A DNA stretch of 64,000 nt from Epithemia pelagica (taxonomy: Eukaryota > Bacillariophyta > Bacillariophyceae > Surirellales > Surirellaceae). The notes below the pieces were generated by a model, which was not told where the DNA came from, made no database searches, and saw only the letters and a program-made list of their open reading frames with translations. Both the position numbers and the translations under genes were made by a program. The stretch spans positions 1,612,001 through 1,676,000 of the forward strand of contig OX337229.1 of NCBI GenBank assembly GCA_946965045.2. The letters are read 5' to 3'. Positions 53,413 through 63,000 of this stretch are shown piece by piece. Positions within the stretch are counted from its first letter, which is position 1, and the number at the start of each line of letters is the position of its first letter.

Positions 53413-54006
53413 AGGGCTGGGTAAGCCGATCCATGTTCGGCTAAGTAGGCTCAGTACATTAAGCTACGTAGTACTATTTTCATCACTGTAACAAGTGGGG
53501 CGAATGGTCACAAATCGAAAACTTGCTGCCACGAGAAACAATGCAATCCGGAAACCATCACTCGACAATGGTCGAAGAAATCACCCCCATGGCAATAACT
53601 TCATGGATAATTGAGCCTAACTGAATCACTTTTAGAATAATACTCTTGAATACTAGAGCAACTATGGTTTCAATTTGATTCAGTCACCGTTGAGAAATGA
53701 ATGAGTTAGGAAGGTTTTTGGATTACATCACCAGTATACCTTTTGATCCAACGCGACAAATCTTCTGTAGCTGCAGAACACAGTAATACTAGCAAACTCA
53801 AATAACTTACAGTAGTAGGATGTTGATGCGATGCATCGGTAAATGCATGCGGCATCAACGGATCTCGCCGTCATCGTGGAGTGTTTTTGCATTTTTTCGG
53901 ACTTCCCACCATTTCAGGTATGACGTGTACTATGGGATTTTATGTACGCTACGTAGCTTTTGTACTGAACCTACTTAGCCGAACATGGATCGGCTTACCC
54001 AGCCCT
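53413..54006. mobile_element. MITE with ~60-bp terminal inverted repeats
   Basis: The first ~59 bp (AGGGCTGGGTAAGCCGATCC...) recur in inverted form at about 53949-54006, with only one substitution and a small indel, and both ends are bordered by TA (53411-53412 and 54007-54008). The ~475-bp interior has no coding capacity but contains a hairpin (GTTGATGC at 53822-53829 with GCATCAAC at 53852-53859). It is a non-autonomous element of a TA-targeting family, and its ends do not resemble those of the two neighbouring elements. Confidence 0.88.
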
Positions 54007-54017
54007 TAGTAAACTTA

Positions 54018-54051
54018 CAAGCTGAGTTCAGACAGAATGTTCCTGACGTAG
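54018..54051 (+). repeat. left TIR of the 9.7-kb element
   Basis: 34 bp; blocks CAAGCTGAGTTCAG and TGTTCCTGACGTAG are identical to the right end, with three mismatches between them. Confidence 0.88.
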
Positions 54052-54645
54052 CGCTCCAGTAGGAAATCTACGTAATCCGCGCGAGCCATCCCCTTAATAT
54101 AGCCCTTCTATTTATGCCTCTACCGTTCTACCAAAAATTGACCATGGTGAACGGTCCTTTTGACCGATCTCTTGCCAAATAGGAGACGGCTCCATGATCC
54201 CATGCTCTGAACCTCTTCTCCATTCATGGGTTGAGCATGGAGAACGATGTCGGCGCTGCATTCGTTTTGTAGGTGTCGTTTTATCTAGTTGAAGGTGGTC
54301 GCCGCGCGATTTACTACGGCGACTCACGGCAAAACTTGGTGCAACCAATGCACCTCTATTGTAGAATCGAATGATAGAAGATAGAACAAAGACTATGAAC
54401 ACTTGTAGCGTTGTTCACGTCAAAAATTGATATTCTTCTCGTTAGATATATGGAACTTAGACTAGAAGTTGCGTCGTTCACAACAAAGATTGATGTTCTT
54501 TTCTTTGTTGTGACTCACACAGCCGTACCTGAACGCAATGTATTGTACGGTAAACGTAACACAACTATAGAATTAGATCGTATTCATAGAGAATGAAGAT
54601 CCTACTCAAATGATAATCATAAAACGCTGCTACATTGTTCACTAT
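54052..54645. other. noncoding left end of the 9.7-kb element
   Basis: About 600 bp inside the left TIR without a supported gene; a similar noncoding stretch lies inside the right TIR. Confidence 0.5.
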
Positions 54646-55218
54646 CTAGGCTTGTTGATGATTAAAGAAGAGATTTTGAAGCGGGTGCTTGAGCATCATC
54701 GCACCAAGCGAAATGTTGAAGCGATCCATATCCTTGCTGCCCATGTAGATTGTAACGACCTGGGGTTCCATGCAGGCTTTAGGGTTGATGGAGCAGCGTG
54801 TGTAGAGGCGGATGCGTCCCATGGGAGGTCCGTTCTTGCTCGTCTTTCCAGAGACCTGGTCCAGGTGCGACAGAGCAATGAACCCAACTGGAACAACCAA
54901 CGCTGGTTCCTCATGCTCGCTTGTTGCATCCCGGTCAAAGACTGCAATCCGTAGGTAGTCGGTCGCAAGCTCCCGCTGCACAAGCAGATGGCCACGGTCG
55001 ACGATGTTGTGGCCAGTGTCCTTGTTTCTCGACATGGGCCCGATGAGCGCGCAAACATCGCTGGCATAAAAGCACGACTTGAACGGGAGACCAGCACCAC
55101 CCTCACGGCCATCCTCTTCGTTGAACTCGAACTTCGTCCTCATGTTGGTCATCTTGTTTCTTCTTCCTTGCCTCTTCCTGTCGTCTCTGTTTGATTGTTC
55201 CATTGCACGGCGGGTCAT
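54646..55218 (-). CDS. transposon-encoded protein of unknown function, 190 aa
   Basis: Frame from ATG 55218 (or the internal ATG giving MTNMRTKFEFNEED) to the stop at 54646. The first ~25 residues are Arg/Lys-rich (RDDRKRQGRRNK). The rest is a mixed alpha/beta sequence with strand-like stretches (LRIAVFDRDA, ALVVPVGFIALSHL, MGRIRLYTRCS, QVVTIYMGS). I do not recognise the family. It lies near the left TIR and is divergent from the gene at 55390, only about 170 bp away, so both may share a promoter. The absence of stops and balanced composition support a real gene, but no independent evidence exists. Confidence 0.6.
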   Translation of the reverse strand: MTRRAMEQSNRDDRKRQGRRNKMTNMRTKFEFNEEDGREGGAGLPFKSCFYASDVCALIGPMSRNKDTGHNIVDRGHLLVQRELATDYLRIAVFDRDATSEHEEPALVVPVGFIALSHLDQVSGKTSKNGPPMGRIRLYTRCSINPKACMEPQVVTIYMGSKDMDRFNISLGAMMLKHPLQNLFFNHQQA

Positions 55219-55389
55219 TCGGAAGTTGCTTCATGCTGCAAGTTGATTTTGTGGCGCGCGCCGATATTGTTCACGAATGAGCGCGGGGGGATTCCCTAGA
55301 TGACACAAGAACGGAGAGCGGGCAACAATCAAACAAACAAACACAACAATCAAACGAACGAATCCCTATTGTGTTCTCACTTTCCAACG

Positions 55390-56296
55390 ATGCGCCAGAC
55401 GCGTAGTGCTACCAAACGAGCTGAGTCTGCGAAGAAGGAGCAGGAGGACTCCGCCGCAGCTCCCTCCACAACCGCATTTCCCTCCGACAAGGGAAACAAG
55501 GGAAACAAGGCAAACAAGAAAATGAAGACAAAGACGGCCGTGGACAACAAAACGTCGAAGAAGAAGAAGACGACGACGACGAAGTGTCCCGCTTCGACAA
55601 AGAAGCATGTGACCTTCAACCTTGAGGGTCCTTCGTCGTGGCACGAGCGCGCAAAACAGTGGCAACTCACCATTGGGGATGAAGATGGTATCCCAGTGTT
55701 CTTCGTCAGCAACAAGGACGTCGAATGCGCTAACCTGTCGGATATCGCGGCAGAGCTCCTTGCGATCGAGGCTGTCGGCAAAGAAGGTAAGTTTGATTGT
55801 TCATTGTTGGTTTTGAGTCTCCCTTTCTCACGACGCGCCCTCTGCTGCCACAGACACCAAACCCAACAGCAAGCCCGACAACAAGCCCGACAGCAAGCCC
55901 GAGAAGGAGATCAAGAAGGAGGACGACGTCGAGAACAAGACTCCAGAGTCTTATGTGACCCCGAAGAAAGTAACTTCTTCCCCGAAGGTGGCGTCTCGAG
56001 CTTTCGCACTGACCCCCTCCCAGAAGCATGCTTTCCAGCGTCGGATTGCTGAGGAACAGGTGAAGGAAAGTGGAGCGACAGACCCTCGCCAGACTTTGAA
56101 TGAGTCGCTGGCATTGGGAGAAAACATCCCGTCGTCTCCTCCTTTGTTCTTTAGCAATCCTTCCCGTGCATACCGGACATCCATTGATTCGTATGCCGAT
56201 GATGGATTTCTCGAGACCCAAGAAGACTTCATCGGTACGCAGCAAAACGGGCTTTTTGGTCCCGATTACTTGGATCATGAGGACGAGGCGTACTAG
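55390..56296 (+). CDS. transposon-encoded basic protein of unknown function, 279 aa, one intron
   Basis: Two exons, 55390-55786 and 55854-56296, with a 67-bp intron (GTAAGT...GCCACAG) joining AVGKE|DTKPNSKP in frame. Start ATG 55390 (MRQTRSATKRAESAKK) is preferred over the upstream ATG 55300, because it gives the MRxTRS start I associate with nuclear proteins of this kind. Residues 25-75 are very Lys-rich (KGNKGNKANKKMKTK), probably a nuclear signal. A compact block follows (HVTFNLEGPSSWHERAKQW...GIPVFFVSNKD). Exon 2 starts with three KPD/NSKP units and ends acidic and aromatic (FGPDYLDHEDEAY). No family recognised. Being inside the 9.7-kb element, it may assist transposition or regulation. 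Confidence 0.65.
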
Positions 56297-56822
56297 ATAT
56301 CTACTGATGGACGTTTTAGGTATCCTTAATCACTAAATATGAATCGATTTGTCATCATGGTACTTGTAGTGCTTCTACAGTCGTTCTTGTTGTGATTATC
56401 ATTATTGTCGTCGTCCAAGTCCTCGTCATTGTCGTGGCTATCATTGTCGTCGTTGTATTGTAGTCGTCCTTGTTGTAGCTATCATCGCTCATCCCGTTTG
56501 TCCTCTTCATCATCGTTATGGTCGTGATTGTCATGGTCATCATCATCGTCATCGTCGTCATCCAGCTTCCCAGTGTCGGCAGTTGGGTCCCGGTTTGCGG
56601 GCGCGTCTCGTATGGATGTACGAGGGAGTTCGTGATTGGTCCCAGACGAGCTATGATTCTTATCTCATATTTTGCGTTTTCGACACTTCATGGAAACAAA
56701 CACGACAATGTACTAAAGTATAATATGAAGGAATAAACTAATAAATCTTAATGTCATACTGCAACTCAACGTACCATGGTATTCTTTTTCAACAATAACA
56801 CACTTTCACCACGAGGAAAGAT
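56297..56822. other. convergent spacer with trinucleotide repeats
   Basis: 56390-56575 is an imperfect ATC/GTC trinucleotide repeat; frames across it are compositional artefacts. No gene. Confidence 0.6.
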
Positions 56823-59672
56823 CTAAGTTTGATCGGCTTCTTTGCTCGCGATCTTCTTACCAGGTTTATAATTCGCGGCCACAAGCACCTTACGAGGATT
56901 GTCACTTAGGACGCAAACACGCTTGTCCCCGACCCAAAGCTTAACCCCAACGAGCCCACTTCGGCGAACACCAGGGATGTCTTTGTCATGGAAGTAGTAG
57001 TCGGAAAGCCTGCTTTCTCCAGAAGGAAGGTTGTAGGTGTTCTTTGGCATGGGATCGTGAACGGTCCCATCTTTTCCTTGGTACACGTAGAAATGTGCAC
57101 GTGGATTCCCCATCTCCCCAGTCTTAAAGCCACCAGCATGGACAGTATCTCCTCGAACGAGGAGAAACGTGCCATATGGGATATGTACCACTTTACCCAG
57201 CTCGTTCATATAATCCTTGTGCTTCTCACCGCGGAAACTCCACAATTCAACGGACATACCCTCCTCCGCCAGGGGCATGAAAACAATAAAAGGCATGCGT
57301 TCCCGGAGTGGCAGATCTGCATTCGCTCTCCGAGTCTTTTTGATTGGTTGCTTCCCGGAGGGCGTTTTGGGACCTTCGGACATGTTCCCTGTTACGCTCT
57401 GGAACAAGAAGTCGATGTGAGGTTCTTGAACTTTTGCCTCTGTGGTCTTCATGAACGAAAGGTGAATGTTGATTTGGTCCGCAAATGAATCATCTTTTGC
57501 GTAGTTCATCCCATAGAGAGCTGAGGCAAGCAGCTGCTTGAAATTGGCCGTGACCTTTGCAGCATGTTCGGGGTTAACGTGGCCGAAGTACCGAATGTTG
57601 GACACCATTCCCTCATGTTCCATCATTGCCATCAACAAATTTGGTGTGTAGTCTTGAACAGATTTGAAAAATTTGCCCTTTCCTTTCTGGTCCAAGCCTG
57701 TGCTGTGCCACGCATTCTCCAACATTTCGAGGAGATCTGGCGGAGTTGTCAAAAAATATCCTCGATACATTTTGTTTTCAATATCGTAAAGCCATTTGAA
57801 ATACTTCGAGCGCAATTCTCTATGTAACAACTTCATTTTCTCGAAACGCTCATTCTCCTTCGCTTTCGCATCGATCGCTTCCATCTCCTCAAAAATACTA
57901 TCCGTGTCATCTTCTGCCATTACCACTGGTACGAACATTCCAGTACTAGGGCTGGGATTGGCTTGAGTGGCGGGTTGAGCTTGTGCTGCAGGTAGGACGG
58001 GACTGCTGGGAAGGAGCACGGGTTGAGCTTGTGCTGCAGGTGGGATGGGATTGCTCGGAAGGAGGTGGGGTGAGCCTTCGACCGGCTGGGTCGTGCGTTG
58101 TTGTTGCTGCTGATGATTGAGCGATGAAGGTAGAGTCCCCCCGTAACCTCCATAGTTGGGTTGATTGTAGGACGGAGGATGTCCATGGTACTGCGGCGGA
58201 GGATGACTCGTCGGAGGATGAGGATAATGCGGCGGAGGATAAGGATAATGCGGCGGAGGATGATGATTGTACTGCGGCGGAGGGTAATTGTACTGCGGCG
58301 GAGGATAATTGTACTGCGGCGGAGGATGGTGATAATATTGCGGAGGATAATGCGGCGGCAGCTGAGGGGGCGAATTGTAGTGCTCAGAAACGTATTGCGG
58401 AGGAGGCGGAGAAGGAGGACGAGCAACAGTAGCAACTGGACGGAAAACAGTAGAAGGAGAAGTTAAGACAGGCTTCTTTGTTTTTTTCCCGTCGTCTTCA
58501 TTTTCATCACTGGGTCGACCGCGTTTCTTTCCCTCGTTTTCGTCGTCGTCACCTTTCGTCGACGGTCGGATAACCTGTTCGGAGGACGTCGGCGATTCGT
58601 CCGTAAGGTTATAAAACAAAGACAGCTCGTCGCCCGGCTCAATATTTTTGATTGCCTTAACTAGAAGATTCGGCATGATTCTCACGTTGTAACCGTCGTC
58701 CGATTCATCCGGTGGATTGTCTGTACCGTACAGATGGTGTTGGTGGTCGTTGATTAAGTGCAGCCCCATGCCGAAGTGATCGTCGTTGTCTGCTTGAAGC
58801 CTTCGATTGTCACGTCCGAACTGAATCGCGTACTCGTTGGGTACAACTGTCCGAGACGTGACGTCGTTTCCCGTGTACGCACCAATCACTTCACCATCTT
58901 TGATTGTCCGAACTGCAAAAACGCCAAACCCGGCGCCTGGGAGTTTTGACTCCTTCACCTCAAACAGAAGCATTTTTCCAAGGTAGATCTTGACTACCGG
59001 ATTGTTCGCAAATGTGTAACCGACATGCTTGCCGATCGGGAAGGTATGTTTTCTGTTCTTCTTGACAGGGAGACCCATTCCACTCGAAAGTGGCACAATC
59101 TTCCCCTTTAGCAAGCCAGAACCGGGCTTCCGAATTGGAGCTTCTTGGACCGAAAAAGTGGCCGAAATCTTCCGTGAGACATACTCTCCCATAGCACAGG
59201 CAAGTACAGCACTGTCTTTGATCTTGGAGAGCGTCTTGAGGCCTTCGGTGAAAGTCCTGATTGGATCCCGTCCAGAACGAGAAGGGAGTTTCTCCACTTC
59301 CTCGATGCCTTTCTTGTAGTCCTCTGTGCGCGTATCGATGAGGAGCTGCCGCATTTGAGTTTCCGAATACTGTTTGCTGTGGTCCTTCTCTGGATGGCCA
59401 CGCCGAACATCTGCAAGCTTTTTATCCTTCACTTCGGCAAAGTCTTGATCCGAAAGAAACCGATGGTGCTTTGTTGTTGTCGCTTCGTCTGTTGCTGCTG
59501 CTTCGGGTGCTGCGGCTGCTGCTGCTTCGGGCGCCGCTGCTGCTTTGGCTGACTGCTCTTCCGCTGCATCTATTGCAAGTATAAGAGCGTCAAGATTTCC
59601 TTTGTCACTCATGCTGTCTCGTTTTTGAGCGCCTGCTTTTGAATACTGTTTCTTAGGGCTTGGTTTCCCCAT
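56823..59672 (-). CDS. SET-domain protein with C-terminal 2OG-dioxygenase-like module, transposon encoded
   Basis: Single exon, 949 residues from ATG 59672 (GACCATGG context); an in-frame ATG at 59726 would add 18 hydrophobic residues. After Ala-rich runs and a basic helical region, residues ~237-355 resemble a SET domain: KESKLPGAGFGVFAVRTIKD, GEVIGAYTG, HLINDHQHHLYG and KNIEPGDELSLFYN, the usual start, NH-core-like region and final Y. A Pro/Tyr-rich repeat segment follows (PPPQYNYPPPQYN), encoded by GC-rich tandem DNA at 58190-58360. The C-terminal ~250 residues contain His752-x-Asp754 (EPHIDFLFQSV), His845 (RGDTVHAGGF) and Arg858 (NPRAHFYVY), spaced as in Fe(II)/2-oxoglutarate dioxygenases. 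Histone methylation plus demethylation or hydroxylation is possible but unproven. Confidence 0.72.
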   Translation of the reverse strand: MGKPSPKKQYSKAGAQKRDSMSDKGNLDALILAIDAAEEQSAKAAAAPEAAAAAAPEAAATDEATTTKHHRFLSDQDFAEVKDKKLADVRRGHPEKDHSKQYSETQMRQLLIDTRTEDYKKGIEEVEKLPSRSGRDPIRTFTEGLKTLSKIKDSAVLACAMGEYVSRKISATFSVQEAPIRKPGSGLLKGKIVPLSSGMGLPVKKNRKHTFPIGKHVGYTFANNPVVKIYLGKMLLFEVKESKLPGAGFGVFAVRTIKDGEVIGAYTGNDVTSRTVVPNEYAIQFGRDNRRLQADNDDHFGMGLHLINDHQHHLYGTDNPPDESDDGYNVRIMPNLLVKAIKNIEPGDELSLFYNLTDESPTSSEQVIRPSTKGDDDENEGKKRGRPSDENEDDGKKTKKPVLTSPSTVFRPVATVARPPSPPPPQYVSEHYNSPPQLPPHYPPQYYHHPPPQYNYPPPQYNYPPPQYNHHPPPHYPYPPPHYPHPPTSHPPPQYHGHPPSYNQPNYGGYGGTLPSSLNHQQQQQRTTQPVEGSPHLLPSNPIPPAAQAQPVLLPSSPVLPAAQAQPATQANPSPSTGMFVPVVMAEDDTDSIFEEMEAIDAKAKENERFEKMKLLHRELRSKYFKWLYDIENKMYRGYFLTTPPDLLEMLENAWHSTGLDQKGKGKFFKSVQDYTPNLLMAMMEHEGMVSNIRYFGHVNPEHAAKVTANFKQLLASALYGMNYAKDDSFADQINIHLSFMKTTEAKVQEPHIDFLFQSVTGNMSEGPKTPSGKQPIKKTRRANADLPLRERMPFIVFMPLAEEGMSVELWSFRGEKHKDYMNELGKVVHIPYGTFLLVRGDTVHAGGFKTGEMGNPRAHFYVYQGKDGTVHDPMPKNTYNLPSGESRLSDYYFHDKDIPGVRRSGLVGVKLWVGDKRVCVLSDNPRKVLVAANYKPGKKIASKEADQT

Positions 59673-60083
59673 GGTCGAAACGCAAAAACTCGAAACACGA
59701 AACACAAGAAACACGAAACGCAGCATTCTCCTCAGCCCTCAGCCCACATTCCAAAAAAAAATCTTGAGCTCACATACTAAAAAACGGTGAAGTTTTGGTA
59801 TGTGGGCTGAGTTACTTAAGGATTTGCGTGCCAGTTTTGCGATGCGTGCGCGTTTTCGGAGAGGGAGGCGTGTTTCGCGCGAGGTCTGCTCCGAAAATCG
59901 TCCATTTTCTCGCTCTCTCACATTTTCGAGGTACTTACAAACTGATAATCCAACACGCAACACGAGCACGCAACACGGAAGTGATCATTGATACCAATAA
60001 CTGACAAGAAATACATTCAATAAAATGGATTGCTGTTATAAATAGTTAAGTTACATGCATTTTGATGATAAATGGAGATTAGA
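59673..60083. promoter_or_regulatory. upstream region of the SET gene with a thrice-repeated motif
   Basis: A 16-bp word related to AGCCCACATACCAAAA occurs at 59741-59756 and 59767-59782 and, inverted, at 59793-59808; the last two form a hairpin. They lie 70-140 bp before the start codon. The remainder holds the 3' end of the transposase gene. Confidence 0.6.
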
Positions 60084-63000
60084 TCAGGTTTCTACTGCAC
60101 CAGATCCTTGCGTTTCTCTCCAGAGACGTGAGATGAAGCCATGATCTTGGTCGAAGGCGGATCGGTGACACTTGATTGCTTTTGACATCTTTTCAATTTC
60201 GGCATACGAGAGGCCCGCAGCTGCATAGTCGCTGTTGTTGGAATTTTGATCGTATAACAAGTACGCGAGCATATAGCGACGTGCCTTTGCTGACATTTTC
60301 CGCATGATTTCGGGTGTTGTTTTCTTCAGGCTCGCTGTCAAACATCGTAAAAAGGCAGCTTTGTCTTTCTTCTCATTCAGTGAGAAAGCACGAAAGACTT
60401 TTTTTGAGTAACCCCAGCCATACTCGATCCCCTCACCGGCCATTTCACAGTGATACTTGGTCGATACGAGAATCTCGATCCTGCAACGATGTCGTTCAGA
60501 CAAGTCTTCCGCCAGCTTCTCCATTGCAGATTTTTCGTTCTTGAAATCGGAGCATTCGCTCATCAGATGAACCATAGAGTACTTTTTGTAGTCCGCCTGA
60601 TAGGCTTCTTTCACAGTCTTCTTATCCGCTTCCAACCATGCATCTCTGGTTGTCTTGACGTACTTGATCATGTTGTTAGGGTCTATCCACCCCCGCTCCC
60701 ATAACACTTGAAAGAGCCCTTTTGCATTATTCATCCAGCCTTCCTCGATCACATCATCTTCAATCACCGTTGCAATGTTGGAGCGTTTACAAAGGTCCTG
60801 TAGTTCACCAGCATTTTTCGATTGAAATGAACGTTGCATTCCAGGTCCCATGACCCGGACAAGTTTTGCCATGAGCTCCTTCTTTGTGAGGTTGCGCTTT
60901 TTCTTTCTACCAGTTCGGTGTGTATTCTTCGATGCGACACGCTGCGCGTCATTGAGACGATGGCCTTTTTTAGCAACTGGACCACGATCGTTCTCCTGAT
61001 AGACGAGGTGTTGTACGTCACCAACTCGTAGTTTGTCGTCATGGTTGTACGGGCCAAGGCAAGCTTGATCAATAATTTGTGTGTCCCGCATGCTGGGAAC
61101 AGCTCCTCCCCAGTCGTTATTCATGTTCAGAGCATTTAACCCATCGGATTGTTGTTTTCCATGACCACTGCTTTGGTCGAACAAAAAGACAAAGTCATGG
61201 GCGGGGAACATGACCACGAGGCAATCGACAATATCCTCCAACTGCAAGGCCATGTATTCATAATTCCAATATCCCTCTTTATCTGCTCCGTATTCAAAAA
61301 AGCGAGTGAACGGTTGGGCATTGGTAATTGGAGTCTTGGCAGTGTGACCATTGAGGTTCACTGCAGCCTCGGTAGAGACGTATTTGTTGTGTGTCGCATG
61401 TAGACGGAGTTCATTAATCCGAAATAGACTCGCAGCAAGCAACGGGTTTCCGTTCATAAGGAAGCCCCATGATCGGCTTACAAAAGCGCTGATCATCATC
61501 CCATGTCCATCATCCTTTGGCAGCATTTTAGTTGCGCCATCTTTAGTGTACCATGCCTTAGACGAGAAGGAAAACTGCTTGTAGATCGATTCGTCCTGGC
61601 CGATGAGGATGACAGGTTTGCGGTCGGAGGGAAACCTGTGTGACAAGTTTCCATTGTGAATTGTGTTTTCTGGTTTGATGTACCGTTCAAATTCGCTTGG
61701 GAAGGCATCAACATGGTACTCCCGCATCTGCTTGCCTGTTGTTACATCAGTGTACTCAAATACAAAGCTGTTTGGCAAGAGCTTCTCCTTGCCCGCATTC
61801 CCTTCGTTTTCAAGTTTGATTGCATCCTCGGTAGGGAGCTGCACCCACCGATACGACAGCTCTTCCCACTTAAAGTACTTCTTGACAAAAGCAGCTCTGT
61901 GGGCAACATTCTCAGCATTTTCGTGTCGATCAGTGAAGTATGTTTTCGTGTGTTCCTTGAACACGAGCCCTGCAGCAGCAATACATCGCCACGCTGTGCT
62001 TTGCGAAATGGTGGAAAGCTTCATCGATGCCAAGAAGGCCTCGTACGATACTGGCGTTGCATTCGTATCCATGCACTCTTGTACGATCATGGTATGCATA
62101 TCCGGAAGCAATGTTGTCCTCAGGTACATTAGAGCAGACTCTGTTGTAAGAGTGCTCAGGTTTTCCTTTGCCCAGCATTCAAACTTTACCTTTGCTTCAG
62201 GTATGTGAACGAATAAGACGGGCGATGGCTCTTTCCCAATATGAACGTGGTAGTTGGGATGAGGGAAACTGTCGTTTTCCCGAAAGTACCTGTGAAAACG
62301 AGCAATGGTCTTGGGATGTTTTTTTACTTTTTCACCATAAATCTGTTCCATTTTGCTTATGGCTTCGCTTATGCAGTTCAGCCATGTACGACCGTGTGGC
62401 ATATCAAGCAACGCTATCTTATAAGAAAGTTGTAAATACGTTGCCTTGAGCAGTACCCTCTGTTGCTGTTCCTGGTTGGGGGGGAAGATGTCTCCCTTGT
62501 TAACCACATTCGGAAGTGCCTCCACGTTGGAAATGGCCCTTTCAAGGGTTTCTATCCATCGCTCAAGATTTCGTTTTGACGATCCTGGAGAATCGCATTT
62601 GCCGGCAAAGAGCCTACGGTTCCTTGGCTCATCAAAACAGGCGCTTTCCATTTGTTGCGATAGACCTTGGATCATCTCACTCTCGAAAACTGAAAAACCA
62701 ATCGGCAAACTCTGTGGATGGTCATGGCCGATTTCGTCTGTGGCCAATTCAGGATGTTGGATTGCTCCAACAAGCACCTGATTTGTGTTGTCGTGAGGTG
62801 GTGACGTTTGCATTTCGGTAGGGCTGTCTCCAATTTGTGGCGGTTGACCATGTTGCTGCGTTGCAGTGCTCTTCATTGCTGGTGGTGTTGTAGTGTTTCT
62901 TGCTTGCTTGGATACAGTTGCCGTGCCTTCATGTACCCCTGGTGAGTCTTCGTTCCTTCGCTTCGTTGGCTTCTCTCGTCCCGACCGCCGAATCACATTC

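Noticed and set aside
56355-56561. Met/Thr-rich minus-strand frame
   Set aside because: Product of an ATC/GTC trinucleotide repeat, no other evidence of coding.
57920-58435. 171-codon Leu/Arg-rich minus-strand frame and plus-strand Arg/Ala-rich frames
   Set aside because: Shadows of the Pro/Tyr repeat of the SET protein in other frames.
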